A stretch of DNA of 64,000 nt from Staphylococcus gallinarum (GTDB lineage Bacteria > Bacillota > Bacilli > Staphylococcales > Staphylococcaceae). Below the pieces are notes generated by a model that saw nothing but the letters and a program-made list of their open reading frames with translations, made no database searches and was not told the DNA's origin. Shown in pieces: positions 20,929 to 32,850 of the stretch; the first letter of the stretch is position 1, and every line of letters starts with the position of its first letter. Position numbers and translations under genes: made by a program. The stretch is taken from positions 1 to 64,000 of the forward strand of contig NZ_JXCF01000003.1 in NCBI RefSeq assembly GCF_000875895.1, given 5' to 3'.

Positions 20929-20954
20929 GTGGGAGGAAATTCCGCTAAAACCAC
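20929..20954 (+). promoter_or_regulatory. Second GTGGGAGG...ACCAC motif, upstream of rplA
   Basis: GTGGGAGG (20929-20936) and ACCAC (20950-20954) lie just before the rplA ribosome-binding site AAAGGAGG. This repeats the motif in the rplK leader. A small stem (CTTGC AAAA GCAAG, 20910-20923) sits next to it. I infer an L1 feedback site. Confidence 0.45.
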
Positions 20955-20971
20955 TAAAGGAGGAACATGAA

Positions 20972-21661
20972 ATGGCTAAAAAAAGCAAAAGATATCAAGA
21001 AGTAGCTAGCAAAATCGACCGCCAAAAACAATATTCTGTTGAAGAAGCTGTTGAACTAGCTAAAGAAACAAGTATCGCTAACTTTGATGCATCTGTTGAA
21101 GTTGCATTCCGTTTAGGTATCGATACTCGTAAAAATGATCAACAAATCCGTGGCGCAGTAGTATTACCAAATGGTACTGGTAAGTCACAAAGTGTATTAG
21201 TATTCGCAAAAGGTGATAAAGCATCTGAAGCTGAAGCTGCTGGTGCAGACTTCGTTGGCGAAGGTGAATACGTAGAAAAAATCCAACAAGGTTGGTTCGA
21301 CTTTGACGTAGTAGTAGCTACACCAGATATGATGGGTGAAGTTGGTAAATTAGGTCGTGTATTAGGACCTAAAGGTTTAATGCCAAACCCTAAAACTGGA
21401 ACAGTTACAATGGACGTTAAAAAAGCTGTTGAAGAAATCAAAGCTGGTAAAGTTGAATACCGCGCTGAAAAATCAGGTATTGTTCATGCATCAATTGGTA
21501 AAACATCATTTGATACTGACAAACTTGTTGAAAACTTGAAGACTTTACAAGATGTATTAGCTAAAGCTAAACCATCTTCTGCTAAAGGTACTTACTTCAA
21601 ATCAATCACAGTTACTACAACAATGGGACCTGGAGTTAAAGTTGACGCTTCAACTTTCTAA
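20972..21661 (+). CDS. rplA: Ribosomal protein L1
   Basis: A 229-aa L1 of the E-site stalk. Features include an N-terminal [11 protein letters not shown], the [12 protein letters not shown] strand, [16 protein letters not shown] in the second domain and GPGVKVD at the C-terminus. It is a conserved translational repressor of its own operon. Start ATG lies behind AAAGGAGGAACATGAA. Confidence 0.97.
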   Translation: MAKKSKRYQEVASKIDRQKQYSVEEAVELAKETSIANFDASVEVAFRLGIDTRKNDQQIRGAVVLPNGTGKSQSVLVFAKGDKASEAEAAGADFVGEGEYVEKIQQGWFDFDVVVATPDMMGEVGKLGRVLGPKGLMPNPKTGTVTMDVKKAVEEIKAGKVEYRAEKSGIVHASIGKTSFDTDKLVENLKTLQDVLAKAKPSSAKGTYFKSITVTTTMGPGVKVDASTF

Positions 21662-21687
21662 TATCCACCTCATGCTATAAAAATAAA

Positions 21688-21724
21688 TTTCAAGACTAAG
21701 GCAATTTTGCAGTAGTCTTGAAAT
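21688..21724 (+). terminator. Hairpin after rplA
   Basis: Stem TTTCAAGACTA with TAGTCTTGAAA, followed by only a short T-rich tail. It probably separates rplKA from rplJL transcription. Confidence 0.6.
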
Positions 21725-21730
21725 TTAATA

Positions 21731-21759
21731 TTGACATAACACAATATAAGGTTTATATT
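21731..21759 (+). promoter_or_regulatory. rplJ promoter
   Basis: -35 TTGACA (21731-21736), 17-bp spacer, -10 TATATT (21754-21759), just ahead of the L10 leader. Confidence 0.7.
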
Positions 21760-21769
21760 GATGTATGTA

Positions 21770-21900
21770 TTATTTTACCTAAGACAGTAGGAGTTAGTAA
21801 TAACTTAAAACATGATCCTACCGAGGCTAAAATTGACTTGAACGTGATTATTTTAGAACTTTCAAGCACTTTTTGCCATGGGTAGAAAGTGCTTTTTTTA
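21770..21900 (+). promoter_or_regulatory. L10 ribosomal-protein leader with attenuator
   Basis: The segment holds the L10-leader hallmarks: GTAGGA pairing with TCCTAC, CCGAGGCTAAAA, then a terminator AGCACTTT...AAAGTGCTTTTTTT (21865-21899). In Firmicutes, L10(L12)4 binding to such a leader attenuates rplJL. The remaining bases up to rplJ (21901-21977) are A/T-rich and carry GGAGGTG. Confidence 0.85.
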
Positions 21901-21977
21901 TTGAGGGATAGACGAGATAATACATCTTAGTCGACTCAAGATTAAAAGCACCAAATAAAATTTATGGAGGTGTCTAA

Positions 21978-22484
21978 ATGTCTGCTATCATCGAATCAAA
22001 AAAACAACAAGTTGATACAATTGCTGAACAACTTAAAAATTCAGTATCAACAGTAATCGTTGACTATCGTGGTCTTAGCGTTGCTGAAGTAACTGAATTA
22101 CGTTCACAATTACGTGAAGCTGGTGTTGAATACAAAGTATTGAAAAACACTATGGTTCGTCGTGCAGCTGTACAAGCTGGTATCGAAGGTTTAGATGAGC
22201 ACTTAGTAGGTCCTACAGCGGTTGCTACTTCAACTGAAGATGTAGTTGCTCCAGCTAAAGTACTTGCTAAATTCGCAAAAGAACATGAAGCTTTAGAAAT
22301 TAAAGTTGGTGTTATGGAAGGTGCAGTTATTTCAGCTGAAGAAGTTAACACAGTTGGTACATTACCATCACACGAAGGACTTGTTTCTATGCTATTATCT
22401 GTATTACAAGCTCCAGTCCGCAACTTCGCATATGCAGTTAAAGCTGTTGGAGAAAACAAAGAAAACGAAGAAAGCGCTGAATAA
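21978..22484 (+). CDS. rplJ: Ribosomal protein L10
   Basis: A 168-aa L10 (uL10), base of the L7/L12 stalk. The N-terminal RNA-binding domain includes [15 protein letters not shown] and [12 protein letters not shown]. The C-terminal helix ([16 protein letters not shown]) binds L7/L12 dimers. The acidic tail is typical of staphylococci. rplL follows after 37 nt. Confidence 0.97.
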   Translation: MSAIIESKKQQVDTIAEQLKNSVSTVIVDYRGLSVAEVTELRSQLREAGVEYKVLKNTMVRRAAVQAGIEGLDEHLVGPTAVATSTEDVVAPAKVLAKFAKEHEALEIKVGVMEGAVISAEEVNTVGTLPSHEGLVSMLLSVLQAPVRNFAYAVKAVGENKENEESAE

Positions 22485-22521
22485 TTGCGCATAATAATTA
22501 AAAAAACGGAGGAATATTAAA

Positions 22522-22890
22522 ATGGCTAATCAAGAACAAATCATTGAAGCAATTAAAGAAATGTCAGTTTTAGAATTAAACGACTTAGTTAAAGCAATCG
22601 AAGAAGAATTTGGTGTAACTGCAGCAGCTCCAGTAGCAGCAGCAGGTGCAGCAGGCGGCGCAGACGCAGCAGCAGAGAAAACAGAATTCGACGTAGAATT
22701 AACTTCTGCTGGTTCATCTAAAATCAAAGTTGTTAAAGCTGTTAAAGAAGCAACTGGCTTAGGATTAAAAGACGCTAAAGAATTAGTTGACGGAGCTCCT
22801 AAAGTTGTTAAAGAAGGTTTAGCTAAAGAAGAAGCTGAAAAACTTAAAGAAGCTTTAGAAGAAGTTGGCGCTACAGTAGAATTAAAATAA
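22522..22890 (+). CDS. rplL: Ribosomal protein L7/L12
   Basis: A 122-aa stalk protein: an N-terminal dimerisation domain (1-32), an Ala/Gly-rich hinge (about 34-53) and a C-terminal factor-binding domain with [24 protein letters not shown]. It recruits EF-Tu and EF-G. Strong ribosome-binding site GGAGG. Confidence 0.98.
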   Translation: MANQEQIIEAIKEMSVLELNDLVKAIEEEFGVTAAAPVAAAGAAGGADAAAEKTEFDVELTSAGSSKIKVVKAVKEATGLGLKDAKELVDGAPKVVKEGLAKEEAEKLKEALEEVGATVELK

Positions 22891-23007
22891 TTCTTGCTGG
22901 CTAACAGTTAATAATTATATATTGCAAGTTTATAATGTTGCTTAGTTTATCACTAACTAAAGTGACGAGATTTAAGTTACGTTGAAACTTGAAATCTTTG
23001 AGAAATG

Positions 23008-23037
23008 AAAACCCCGTTATTGTAATAACGGGGTTTT
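23008..23037 (+). terminator. Terminator after rplL
   Basis: Stem ACCCCGTTATT with AATAACGGGGT, followed by TTTGTCTT. It closes the rplJL unit. Confidence 0.9.
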
Positions 23038-23148
23038 GTCTTATTTTGTCTATATCTATGATTTGAGGATAATTCAGTAATGACTTTTATACTCAGCGAA
23101 ATGGGTATAGTATTAATCTAAGAATAAAAGATTAAATGAGGTGTAGTC

Positions 23149-23757
23149 ATGAGTCATTATTATGATGAAAATCCTGAAGTAGAAAGTGATGAATCACTTT
23201 TTACATACTCCTACAACAACCATGACATTGAGCTAATTACAGATGCAGGTGTTTTTTCAAAAGGGAAAATCGACTTTGGATCTGACTTATTGGTAAGCAC
23301 TTTTTTAAATGCACATCCCCCAGGACCTACAAAACATATATTAGATGTTGGTTGCGGTTATGGCCCAATTGGTTTAATGATTGCAAAGGTATCCCCGCAT
23401 CATGAAATTACGATGGTAGATGTTAATCGACGTGCGCTAGCATTAGCGAAAAGAAATCAACAGAAAAATCATATTGATAATGTGGAGATAGCAGAAAGTG
23501 ATGGGTTATCCCAAGTTGAAGATCAAGCATTCGACTTTATCTTAACGAATCCGCCGATAAGAGCTGGGAAATCAGTGGTCCATGGTATTTTAAATGACGC
23601 TTATAGTAAATTGAAACAAGATGGCGAGCTTTATGTAGTTATACAAAAAAAGCAAGGTATGCCATCAGCAAAAAAGAAAATGCAAGAAACATTCGATAAT
23701 GTTGAAGTAGTAGAAAAAAGTAAAGGTTATTACATTTTAAGAAGTGTAAAAGGTTGA
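23149..23757 (+). CDS. Class I SAM methyltransferase (RsmC-like, YbxB)
   Basis: A 202-aa methyltransferase. The SAM motif is ILDVGCGYGPIGL (about 64-76), followed by the acidic MVDVNRRAL. Motif IV is NPPI, as in RsmC-type 16S rRNA guanine N2-methyltransferases. Its place between rplL and rpoB is conserved in Firmicutes. The rRNA target is inferred from family. Confidence 0.85.
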   Translation: MSHYYDENPEVESDESLFTYSYNNHDIELITDAGVFSKGKIDFGSDLLVSTFLNAHPPGPTKHILDVGCGYGPIGLMIAKVSPHHEITMVDVNRRALALAKRNQQKNHIDNVEIAESDGLSQVEDQAFDFILTNPPIRAGKSVVHGILNDAYSKLKQDGELYVVIQKKQGMPSAKKKMQETFDNVEVVEKSKGYYILRSVKG

Positions 23758-23820
23758 TTAAAATGTCTGCTTCTGATATAGTTATAGAATGTAAAAATTT
23801 ATGTTCAATAAGTGTGTACT

Positions 23821-23896
23821 TTTACGTTCAAAATAACATTGTATATAATATGAAATAGAAAATGGTGTCATCAGGAGTGCTACCGTTTTCTTTTTG
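23821..23896 (+). promoter_or_regulatory. rpoB promoter and leader hairpin
   Basis: A possible promoter is TTTACG (23821-23826), 17-bp spacer, TATAAT (23844-23849). Downstream, GAAAATGGT (23858-23866) pairs with ACCGTTTTC (23882-23890) and TTTTTG follows, which looks like an attenuator ahead of rpoB. Antitermination is inference. Confidence 0.6.
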
Positions 23897-23956
23897 TCTT
23901 ATTATATTTGCTATTTTTCTAAAAGTAAACACACAATTTTTGAGGGGTGAATCTGT

Positions 23957-26900
23957 TTGGCAGGTCAATTTGTCCAATATGGAAGACATCGTAAACGTAG
24001 AAACTATGCGAGAATTTCAGAGGTATTAGAATTACCGAATTTAATTGAGATTCAAACTAAGTCTTACGATTGGTTCTTAGAAGAAGGTTTATTAGAAATG
24101 TTTAGAGACATTTCTCCAATTGAAGATTTCACAGGAAATCTATCATTAGAATTTGTAGATTATAGACTTGGTGAACCAAAATATGATTTAGAAGAATCTA
24201 AAAACCGTGATACAACGTATGCAGCACCTCTTCGTGTTAAAGTACGTCTAATCATTAAAGAAACTGGCGAAGTAAAAGAGCAAGAAGTGTTTATGGGCGA
24301 TTTCCCATTAATGACAGATACAGGTACATTCGTAATCAACGGTGCTGAACGTGTAATCGTATCACAATTAGTTCGTTCACCATCCGTTTACTTCAATGAA
24401 AAGCTAGACAAAAACGGCAACACAAACTTTGACGCAACAATTATTCCTAACCGTGGTGCATGGTTAGAATATGAAACTGATGCCAAAGATGTTGTTTATG
24501 TACGTATTGACAGAACTAGAAAGTTACCATTAACAGTATTATTAAGAGCTTTAGGTTTCTCAACGGATCAAGAAATTGTTGATTTGTTTGGTGAAAGTGA
24601 ATACTTGCGTAATACATTAGAAAAAGATGGAACTGAAAATACTGATCAAGCATTGCTTGAAATTTATGAGCGTCTACGTCCTGGTGAACCACCAACAGTA
24701 GAAAATGCTAAAAGTTTATTATATTCACGTTTCTTCGATCCAAAACGCTATGATTTAGCTAGTGTGGGTCGTTACAAAGCGAATAAGAAACTTCACTTAA
24801 AGCATCGCTTATTCAATCAAAAATTAGCTGAACCAATTGTTAATGCAGAAACTGGTGAAATTGTTGCTGAAGAAGGTACAGTACTTGATCGTCGTAATTT
24901 AGACGAAATCATGGATGTATTGGAATCAAATGCAAACAGCGAAGTGTTTGAATTAGAAGGAAGCATCATTGATGAGCCTGTAGAAATTCAATCAATCAAA
25001 GTTTACGTACCTAATGATGAAGAAGGTCGTACAACGACAGTGATTGGTAACGCGTTCCCAGATTCAGAAGTGAAATGTATTACACCTGCTGATATTATTG
25101 CATCTATGTCATACTTCTTTAACTTACTAAGTGGTATTGGCTTCACTGATGATATCGACCATTTAGGAAACCGTCGTCTACGTTCAGTAGGGGAATTATT
25201 ACAAAACCAATTCCGTATCGGTTTATCAAGAATGGAACGTGTAGTACGTGAAAGAATGTCTATTCAAGACACAGATTCAATCACACCACAACAATTAATC
25301 AACATTCGCCCTGTAATTGCATCTATCAAAGAATTCTTTGGTAGTTCACAATTATCACAGTTCATGGACCAAGCAAACCCATTAGCTGAGTTGACGCATA
25401 AACGTCGTCTATCAGCATTAGGACCTGGTGGTTTAACTCGTGAACGTGCTCAAATGGAAGTACGTGACGTTCACTATTCTCACTATGGCCGTATGTGTCC
25501 AATCGAAACACCTGAGGGTCCAAACATCGGACTTATCAACTCATTATCAAGTTATGCGCGTGTAAATGAATTTGGTTTCATTGAAACACCATATCGTAAA
25601 GTTGATATTGAAACACAATCTATTACAGATCAAATTGACTACTTAACAGCTGATGAAGAAGACAGTTATGTAGTAGCACAAGCAAACTCTGTATTAGATG
25701 AAAATGGTCGTTTCGTAGAAGATGAAGTCGTTTGTCGTTTCCGTGGTAACAACACTGTAATGGCAAAAGAAAAAATGGACTACATGGATGTATCACCTAA
25801 ACAGGTTGTATCTGCTGCGACAGCATGTATTCCTTTCTTAGAAAACGATGACTCTAACCGTGCATTGATGGGTGCGAACATGCAACGTCAAGCTGTACCT
25901 TTGATGAATCCTGAATCACCATTTGTTGGTACAGGTATGGAACACGTAGCTGCACGTGACTCTGGTGCTGCAGTTGTTGCTAAACGTAAAGGTCGCGTTG
26001 AGCATGTTGAATCTAATGAAATTCTTGTTCGTCAACTTATTGAAGAGGATGGCCAAGAATACGAAGGCGAATTAGATCGCTATCCATTAGCTAAATTCAA
26101 ACGTTCAAACACAGGTACATGTTATAACCAACGTCCTATTGTTAGCTCAGGTGACGTTGTGACTAAAGGTGAAATCTTAGCTGATGGTCCTTCAATGGAA
26201 TTAGGTGAGATGGCACTTGGTAGAAACGTAGTTGTAGGTTTCATGACTTGGGACGGTTATAACTATGAGGATGCTGTAATCATGAGTGAACGTCTTGTTA
26301 AGGATGACGTTTATACTTCAATTCATATTGAAGAGTATGAATCAGAAGCGCGTGATACTAAATTAGGACCTGAAGAAATCACTCGTGATATTCCGAACGT
26401 TTCTGAAAGTGCACTGAAAAACTTAGATGACCGCGGTATTGTATACGTAGGTGCTGAAGTTAATGATGGTGATATCCTAGTAGGTAAAGTAACGCCTAAA
26501 GGTGTAACTGAATTAACTGCAGAAGAACGCTTATTACATGCAATCTTCGGTGAAAAAGCACGTGAAGTACGTGATACATCATTACGTGTGCCTCATGGTG
26601 CTGGTGGTATTGTTCTAGATGTTAAAGTCTTTAACCGTGAAGAAGGAGACGACACATTATCTCCTGGTGTAAACCAATTAGTACGTGTTTATATCGTTCA
26701 AAAACGTAAGATTCACGTTGGTGATAAGATGTGTGGACGTCACGGTAACAAAGGTGTTATTTCTAAGATTGTTCCAGAAGAAGACATGCCTTATTTACCA
26801 GACGGAACACCTATCGATATCATGTTAAACCCATTAGGTGTACCATCACGTATGAATATCGGACAAGTATTAGAGTTGCACTTAGGTATGGCTGCTAAAA

Positions 26901-27508
26901 ACTTAGGTATTCATGTTGCGTCACCTGTATTCGATGGTGCCAATGATGAAGATGTTTGGTCTACAATTGAAGAGGCCGGTATGGCACGTGACGGTAAGAC
27001 TGTACTTTATGATGGACGTACAGGTGAACCATTTGATAACCGTATTTCTGTCGGCGTAATGTACATGTTGAAACTTGCACACATGGTTGACGACAAATTA
27101 CACGCACGTTCAACTGGACCATACTCACTTGTTACACAACAACCACTTGGTGGTAAAGCACAATTCGGTGGACAACGTTTCGGTGAGATGGAGGTATGGG
27201 CACTTGAAGCATACGGTGCTGCATATACACTTCAAGAAATCTTAACTTACAAATCAGATGACACAGTAGGTCGTGTTAAAACATACGAATCTATTGTTAA
27301 AGGTGAAAATATTTCTAAACCAAGTGTTCCTGAATCATTCCGAGTATTGATGAAAGAGTTACAAAGTTTAGGATTAGACGTTAAGATTATGGACGAGCAT
27401 GACAATGAAATTGACATGCATGACACTGAAGATGAAGATGTTGTTGAGCGTAAAGTTGATCTTCAACAAAAAGATGCTCCAGAATCACAAAAAGAAATCA
27501 CTGACTAA
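23957..27508 (+). CDS. rpoB: RNA polymerase beta subunit
   Basis: An 1183-aa beta subunit with TTG start ([20 protein letters not shown]) behind GAGGGG. The rifampicin region around residues 463-495 ([17 protein letters not shown], then [14 protein letters not shown]) has the wild-type D, H and S at the common resistance positions. The C-terminal [22 protein letters not shown] segment that contacts beta' is intact. rpoC follows after a 133-nt gap. Confidence 0.98.
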   Translation: MAGQFVQYGRHRKRRNYARISEVLELPNLIEIQTKSYDWFLEEGLLEMFRDISPIEDFTGNLSLEFVDYRLGEPKYDLEESKNRDTTYAAPLRVKVRLIIKETGEVKEQEVFMGDFPLMTDTGTFVINGAERVIVSQLVRSPSVYFNEKLDKNGNTNFDATIIPNRGAWLEYETDAKDVVYVRIDRTRKLPLTVLLRALGFSTDQEIVDLFGESEYLRNTLEKDGTENTDQALLEIYERLRPGEPPTVENAKSLLYSRFFDPKRYDLASVGRYKANKKLHLKHRLFNQKLAEPIVNAETGEIVAEEGTVLDRRNLDEIMDVLESNANSEVFELEGSIIDEPVEIQSIKVYVPNDEEGRTTTVIGNAFPDSEVKCITPADIIASMSYFFNLLSGIGFTDDIDHLGNRRLRSVGELLQNQFRIGLSRMERVVRERMSIQDTDSITPQQLINIRPVIASIKEFFGSSQLSQFMDQANPLAELTHKRRLSALGPGGLTRERAQMEVRDVHYSHYGRMCPIETPEGPNIGLINSLSSYARVNEFGFIETPYRKVDIETQSITDQIDYLTADEEDSYVVAQANSVLDENGRFVEDEVVCRFRGNNTVMAKEKMDYMDVSPKQVVSAATACIPFLENDDSNRALMGANMQRQAVPLMNPESPFVGTGMEHVAARDSGAAVVAKRKGRVEHVESNEILVRQLIEEDGQEYEGELDRYPLAKFKRSNTGTCYNQRPIVSSGDVVTKGEILADGPSMELGEMALGRNVVVGFMTWDGYNYEDAVIMSERLVKDDVYTSIHIEEYESEARDTKLGPEEITRDIPNVSESALKNLDDRGIVYVGAEVNDGDILVGKVTPKGVTELTAEERLLHAIFGEKAREVRDTSLRVPHGAGGIVLDVKVFNREEGDDTLSPGVNQLVRVYIVQKRKIHVGDKMCGRHGNKGVISKIVPEEDMPYLPDGTPIDIMLNPLGVPSRMNIGQVLELHLGMAAKNLGIHVASPVFDGANDEDVWSTIEEAGMARDGKTVLYDGRTGEPFDNRISVGVMYMLKLAHMVDDKLHARSTGPYSLVTQQPLGGKAQFGGQRFGEMEVWALEAYGAAYTLQEILTYKSDDTVGRVKTYESIVKGENISKPSVPESFRVLMKELQSLGLDVKIMDEHDNEIDMHDTEDEDVVERKVDLQQKDAPESQKEITD

Positions 27509-27538
27509 TCGCATTTAAGTTTATAAAGGTATATTCCA

Positions 27539-27566
27539 TATCGAGTAGCCACTTCGGCACTCGATA
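27539..27566 (+). other. Stem-loop between rpoB and rpoC
   Basis: TATCGAGT and ACTCGATA pair around a 12-nt loop. No T-run follows, so it is more likely an RNA processing or stability element than a terminator. Confidence 0.5.
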
Positions 27567-27641
27567 GTGGTCTTGCCATTTATCAATATAGAGCAATCAA
27601 TCAATTTGCACAGCTAATCTAAATTGAAGGAGGTAGGCTCC

Positions 27642-30600
27642 TTGATTGATGTAAATAATTTCCATTATATGAAAATAGGACTTGCTTCACCTGAAAAAAT
27701 CCGTTCATGGTCTTTTGGTGAGGTTAAAAAGCCAGAAACAATAAATTACCGTACTTTAAAACCAGAAAAAGATGGTCTTTTCTGTGAAAGAATATTCGGA
27801 CCTACAAAAGATTGGGAATGTAGTTGTGGTAAATACAAACGCGTACGCTATAAAGGTATGGTTTGTGACAGATGTGGTGTAGAAGTAACAAAATCAAAAG
27901 TGCGCCGTGAAAGAATGGGTCACATTGAACTTGCTGCTCCTGTATCTCACATTTGGTACTTCAAAGGTATTCCAAGTCGTATGGGTCTATTATTAGACAT
28001 GTCACCAAGAGCATTAGAAGAAGTAATTTACTTTGCATCTTATGTTGTTGTTAATCCAGGACCAACTGGTCTTGAGAAAAAGACATTACTCTCTGAAGCT
28101 GAATTCAGAGAGTACTATGATAAATTCCCAGGACAATTCACTGCTAAGATGGGTGCCGAAGGAATCAAAGAACTACTTGAAGAAATCGATTTAGATTCTG
28201 AATTAAAATTATTACGTGATGAGTTAGAATCAGCTACTGGTCAAAGACTTACACGTGCTATTAAACGTTTGGAAGTTGTTGAATCATTTAGACATTCTGG
28301 TAACAACCCAGCGTGGATGATCTTAGACGTACTTCCAATTATCCCACCTGAAATCAGACCAATGGTTCAATTAGATGGTGGCCGTTTTGCTACAAGTGAT
28401 TTGAACGATTTATACCGTCGTGTTATTAACCGTAATAACCGTTTGAAACGTTTATTAGATTTAGGTGCGCCTGGTATCATCGTACAAAACGAAAAACGTA
28501 TGTTACAAGAAGCTGTAGATGCGTTAATCGATAATGGTCGTCGTGGCCGTCCAGTTACTGGACCAGGTAACCGTCCATTAAAATCACTTTCTCATATGCT
28601 TAAAGGTAAGCAAGGTCGTTTCCGTCAGAACTTATTAGGTAAACGTGTTGACTATTCAGGTCGTTCAGTTATCGCAGTTGGACCAAGCTTGAAAATGTAT
28701 CAATGTGGTCTACCGAAAGAAATGGCACTTGAATTGTTCAAGCCTTTCATTATGAAAGAATTAGTACAACGTGAGATTGCTACAAACATTAAAAATGCTA
28801 AGAGCAAGATTGAGCGCATGGATGACGAAGTATGGGATGTTTTAGAAGATGTAATTAAAGAACACCCAGTACTACTTAACCGTGCACCTACACTTCACAG
28901 ACTAGGTATCCAAGCATTTGAACCAACATTAGTAGAAGGCCGTGCGATTCGTTTACATCCACTTGTAACGACAGCATATAACGCCGACTTTGATGGTGAC
29001 CAAATGGCTGTTCACGTACCTTTATCTAAAGAAGCACAAGCAGAAGCACGTATGTTAATGCTTGCTGCACAAAATATCTTGAACCCTAAAGATGGTAAAC
29101 CAGTTGTTACACCATCTCAAGATATGGTATTAGGTAACTATTACCTAACTTTAGAACGTAAAGATGCTGTGAATACAGGTACAATCTACAATGATACAAA
29201 TGAAGTATTAAAAGCTTATGCTAATGGTTACGTACACCTACACACGCGTATTGGTGTTCACGCTAAATCATTTAACAATCCAACATTCACTGAAGAGCAA
29301 AATAATAAAATCTTAACAACTTCTGTTGGTAAGGTAATCTTCAATGAAATTATTCCGGATTCATTTGCTTACATCAATGAACCATCACAAGCCAATTTAG
29401 AAGGTGAAACACCTGATAAATATTTCGTGTCAGCAACTGAATTAGGTGAAGGTGGACTTAAAGCTTACTTTGAAAATGAAGAATTAATTGAACCTTTCAA
29501 TAAAAAATTCTTAGGTAACATCATCGCAGAAGTGTTCAATCGTTTCAGCATTACAGACACATCTATGATGTTAGATAGAATGAAAGACTTAGGTTTCAAA
29601 TTCTCTTCTAAAGCAGGTATCACAGTTGGTGTATCAGACATCGTGGTATTACCAGACAAGAAAGATATCTTAGATGAGCATGAAAAATTAGTTGAAAGAG
29701 TTACAAAACAATTCAACCGTGGTTTAATCACTGAATATGAACGTTATAATTCTGTCGTTGAAATTTGGACAGATGCTAAAGATCAAATTCAAGGTGAATT
29801 AATGCAATCACTTGATAAGACTAACCCAATCTTTATGATGAGTGACTCTGGTGCCCGTGGTAACGCGTCTAACTTTACACAGTTAGCCGGTATGCGTGGA
29901 TTAATGGCCGCTCCATCAGGTAAGATTATCGAGTTACCGATCACATCTTCATTCCGTGAAGGTTTAACAGTATTAGAGTACTTTATCTCTACACACGGTG
30001 CGCGTAAAGGACTTGCCGATACAGCACTTAAGACTGCCGATTCAGGTTATCTTACTCGTCGTCTTGTTGACGTTGCACAAGATGTTATCGTTCGTGAAGA
30101 AGATTGTGGTACGGACAGAGGTTTACTTGTTTCTGATATTAAAGAAGGTACAGAAATGATTGAACCATTTATCGAGCGTATTGAAGGTCGTTATTCTAAA
30201 GAAACAGTTCGTCACCCAGAAACAGATGAGATTATTATCCGTCCAGACGAATTAATTACTGCAGATATCGCAAAACAAATCGTAGACGCTGGATTTGAAA
30301 AAATGTATATCCGTTCTGCATTTACTTGTAACACACGTCACGGTGTATGTGAAAAATGTTACGGTAAAAACCTTGCTACTGGTGAAAAAGTTGAAGTTGG
30401 TGAAGCAGTTGGTACAATTGCAGCCCAATCTATCGGTGAGCCAGGTACACAGCTTACAATGCGTACATTCCATACAGGTGGGGTAGCAGGTAGTGATATT
30501 ACACAAGGTCTTCCTCGTATCCAAGAGATTTTCGAAGCGCGTAATCCAAAAGGACAAGCGATTATTACGGAAATCGAAGGTGTTGTGGATGACATCAAAC

Positions 30601-31265
30601 TTGCGAAGGACCGTCAACAAGAAATCGTAATTAAAGGTGCAAATGAAACAAGATCTTATCTTGCATCAGGTACATCTAGATTGAAAGTTGAAATCGGTCA
30701 AAGCGTTGAACGCGGTGAAGTATTAACAGAAGGTTCAATCGAGCCTAAGAACTACTTATCAGTATCAGGTTTAAATGCAACTGAGAGCTACTTATTAAAA
30801 GAAGTTCAAAAAGTTTACCGTATGCAAGGTGTAGAAATTGATGATAAACACGTTGAGGTTATGGTAAGACAAATGTTGCGTAAAGTACGTATCATCGAAG
30901 CTGGAGATACTAAGTTATTACCAGGTTCATTAGTTGATATTCACAACTTTACTGATGCTAACCGTGACGCATTTAAAGAGCGTAAACGACCTGCAACAGC
31001 TAAACCAGTATTATTAGGTATCACTAAGGCGTCTCTTGAAACTGAAAGCTTCTTATCAGCAGCTTCATTCCAAGAAACAACTCGTGTACTTACAGATGCT
31101 GCAATTAAAGGTAAACGTGATAACTTACTTGGTCTTAAAGAGAATGTTATCATCGGTAAATTAATTCCAGCAGGTACTGGTATGAGACGTTATAGAGATG
31201 TTCAATATGACAAAGCTGTACCAGCACAAGAAGAAGTTGAAGAAGTTCAAACTACTGAAATTTAA
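27642..31265 (+). CDS. rpoC: RNA polymerase beta' subunit
   Basis: A 1207-aa beta' subunit. The N-terminal zinc ribbon ([20 protein letters not shown]), the catalytic NADFDGDQM triad and the C-terminal region with [13 protein letters not shown] are present. The open frame starts at a TTG at 27624, but AAGGAGG (27627-27633) sits eight bases before TTG 27642 ([13 protein letters not shown]), which I take as the start. Confidence 0.97.
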   Translation: MIDVNNFHYMKIGLASPEKIRSWSFGEVKKPETINYRTLKPEKDGLFCERIFGPTKDWECSCGKYKRVRYKGMVCDRCGVEVTKSKVRRERMGHIELAAPVSHIWYFKGIPSRMGLLLDMSPRALEEVIYFASYVVVNPGPTGLEKKTLLSEAEFREYYDKFPGQFTAKMGAEGIKELLEEIDLDSELKLLRDELESATGQRLTRAIKRLEVVESFRHSGNNPAWMILDVLPIIPPEIRPMVQLDGGRFATSDLNDLYRRVINRNNRLKRLLDLGAPGIIVQNEKRMLQEAVDALIDNGRRGRPVTGPGNRPLKSLSHMLKGKQGRFRQNLLGKRVDYSGRSVIAVGPSLKMYQCGLPKEMALELFKPFIMKELVQREIATNIKNAKSKIERMDDEVWDVLEDVIKEHPVLLNRAPTLHRLGIQAFEPTLVEGRAIRLHPLVTTAYNADFDGDQMAVHVPLSKEAQAEARMLMLAAQNILNPKDGKPVVTPSQDMVLGNYYLTLERKDAVNTGTIYNDTNEVLKAYANGYVHLHTRIGVHAKSFNNPTFTEEQNNKILTTSVGKVIFNEIIPDSFAYINEPSQANLEGETPDKYFVSATELGEGGLKAYFENEELIEPFNKKFLGNIIAEVFNRFSITDTSMMLDRMKDLGFKFSSKAGITVGVSDIVVLPDKKDILDEHEKLVERVTKQFNRGLITEYERYNSVVEIWTDAKDQIQGELMQSLDKTNPIFMMSDSGARGNASNFTQLAGMRGLMAAPSGKIIELPITSSFREGLTVLEYFISTHGARKGLADTALKTADSGYLTRRLVDVAQDVIVREEDCGTDRGLLVSDIKEGTEMIEPFIERIEGRYSKETVRHPETDEIIIRPDELITADIAKQIVDAGFEKMYIRSAFTCNTRHGVCEKCYGKNLATGEKVEVGEAVGTIAAQSIGEPGTQLTMRTFHTGGVAGSDITQGLPRIQEIFEARNPKGQAIITEIEGVVDDIKLAKDRQQEIVIKGANETRSYLASGTSRLKVEIGQSVERGEVLTEGSIEPKNYLSVSGLNATESYLLKEVQKVYRMQGVEIDDKHVEVMVRQMLRKVRIIEAGDTKLLPGSLVDIHNFTDANRDAFKERKRPATAKPVLLGITKASLETESFLSAASFQETTRVLTDAAIKGKRDNLLGLKENVIIGKLIPAGTGMRRYRDVQYDKAVPAQEEVEEVQTTEI

Positions 31266-31282
31266 TTCACTGATTTAATATA

Positions 31283-31328
31283 AACAAGGTGATCGGAATG
31301 CTTTATTTCGGTCACTTGTTTTTTATTT
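31283..31328 (+). terminator. Terminator after rpoC
   Basis: AACAAGGTGATCGGAAT pairs with ATTTCGGTCACTTGTT with small bulges, then a T-run. Confidence 0.85.
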
Positions 31329-31427
31329 ATTTTTTTAATAAATTATGCGATAAAACGTTGACTGAATCATATAGGAGATGTTATTATTGTAAAGGTTGAT
31401 GCAAGCAGAACTTTGGAGGATATCTAA

Positions 31428-31682
31428 ATGTCTAATGAAAAAGTTGCACGCTTTAACAAACAACAATATGTTGTTGGTCTTAAACAAACGCTTAAAGCTT
31501 TGAATAAAGATCAAGTTACATCATTGATAATTGCTCAAGACGTAGAAGTTCATTTATTGACTCGCGTGTTAAGCCAAATCAATCACAAATCAATACCTGT
31601 CTCATTTTTCGAAGGCAAACGTGCTTTAGGAGAATATGTAGGTATCAGTGTGAGTGCAACGATTGTTGCATGTCTGAAATGA
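31428..31682 (+). CDS. L7Ae-family ribosomal-like protein (YbxF)
   Basis: An 84-aa L7Ae/eL8-like protein, the YbxF type that binds kink-turn RNA. It has the family helix-strand order with [11 protein letters not shown] and the C-terminal [15 protein letters not shown]. It lies between rpoC and rpsL as in other Firmicutes. The physiological RNA target is unknown. Ribosome-binding site GGAGG. Confidence 0.9.
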   Translation: MSNEKVARFNKQQYVVGLKQTLKALNKDQVTSLIIAQDVEVHLLTRVLSQINHKSIPVSFFEGKRALGEYVGISVSATIVACLK

Positions 31683-31776
31683 GATTAGTAAGATTTATCT
31701 TACTAAATTTTATTTACCCTTAAAATGAACCACCTGGATGTGTGGGATTATAAAACAGGAGAGGAGGAAACATTCA

Positions 31777-32190
31777 ATGCCAACTATTAATCAATTGGTA
31801 CGCAAACCAAGACAAAGTAAATCAAAGAAATCTGATTCACCAGCATTAAATAGAAACTTTAACAGTAAACAAAAGAAATTTACTGACTTAAATTCTCCAC
31901 AAAAACGTGGCGTTTGTACTCGTGTAGGTACAATGACACCTAAAAAACCTAACTCAGCGTTACGTAAATATGCTCGTGTTCGTTTATCTAACAACATCGA
32001 AATCAATGCGTATATCCCTGGTATCGGACATAACTTACAAGAACACAGTGTAGTACTTGTACGTGGTGGACGAGTAAAAGACTTACCTGGTGTACGTTAC
32101 CACATCGTTCGTGGTGCACTTGATACTTCAGGTGTTGATGGACGTAGACAAGGACGTTCATTATACGGAACTAAAAAACCTAAAAATTAA
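31777..32190 (+). CDS. rpsL: Ribosomal protein S12
   Basis: A 137-aa S12 of the decoding centre. [14 protein letters not shown] and [13 protein letters not shown] keep the lysines changed in streptomycin resistance, so the allele looks susceptible. ATG 31777 ([12 protein letters not shown]) follows GGAGAGGAGG. An upstream in-frame TTG/ATG extension from 31738 would cover the ribosome-binding site. Confidence 0.98.
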   Translation: MPTINQLVRKPRQSKSKKSDSPALNRNFNSKQKKFTDLNSPQKRGVCTRVGTMTPKKPNSALRKYARVRLSNNIEINAYIPGIGHNLQEHSVVLVRGGRVKDLPGVRYHIVRGALDTSGVDGRRQGRSLYGTKKPKN

Positions 32191-32260
32191 TTTTAAGATT
32201 GCGTAAATTTTCGCAACACAATTTGAAAATATACTATAATAGGAAGGGAGGACTTACATT

Positions 32261-32731
32261 ATGCCTCGTAAAGGATCAGTACCAAAAAGAGACGTATTAC
32301 CAGATCCAATTCATAACTCAAAATTAGTTACAAAATTGATCAACAAAATCATGTTAGATGGTAAACGTGGAACAGCTCAAAGAATTCTTTATTCTGCTTT
32401 CGACCTAGTTCAAGAACGTAGTGGTCGTGAAGCTGTTGAAGTATTCGAAGAAGCTATCGACAACATCATGCCTGTATTAGAAGTTAAAGCTCGTCGTGTT
32501 GGTGGTTCTAACTATCAAGTACCAGTAGAAGTTCGTCCAGAACGTCGTACTACTTTAGGTTTACGTTGGTTAGTAAACTATGCACGTCTTCGTGGTGAAA
32601 AAACTATGGAAGAGCGTTTAGCTAACGAAATCTTAGATGCAGCTAACAACACAGGTGGCGCAGTTAAGAAACGTGAAGACACTCACAAAATGGCTGAAGC
32701 AAACAAAGCATTCGCTCACTATCGTTGGTAG
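32261..32731 (+). CDS. rpsG: Ribosomal protein S7
   Basis: A 156-aa S7 (uS7), head of the 30S subunit. [16 protein letters not shown] is the family start, with [14 protein letters not shown] and the C-terminal FAHYRW. A stem (TTGCG...CGCAA, around 32200-32215) precedes it. The 119-nt gap to fusA contains no gene; a repressor role of S7 there is possible but unproven. Confidence 0.97.
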   Translation: MPRKGSVPKRDVLPDPIHNSKLVTKLINKIMLDGKRGTAQRILYSAFDLVQERSGREAVEVFEEAIDNIMPVLEVKARRVGGSNYQVPVEVRPERRTTLGLRWLVNYARLRGEKTMEERLANEILDAANNTGGAVKKREDTHKMAEANKAFAHYRW

Positions 32732-32850
32732 GATAGAAGCTTTCTCCCTGAGTATGTTCCAAAAGGATGGTTTACCATCAGTGGTGCGTGCTTAGGGCAT
32801 CGCCATATTTATAGTATTTATTCGCAGTAATACTGGAAGGAGAAAAATAC

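Noticed and set aside
22064-22492. 142-codon minus-strand frame opposite rplJ
   Set aside because: Ser/Ala/Thr-rich translation mirrors the codon bias of rplJ; no start signal.
30252-30620. Cys-rich 122-codon minus-strand frame opposite rpoC
   Set aside because: Cysteines arise from the complement of ACA/GCA codons in rpoC; no ribosome-binding site or promoter.
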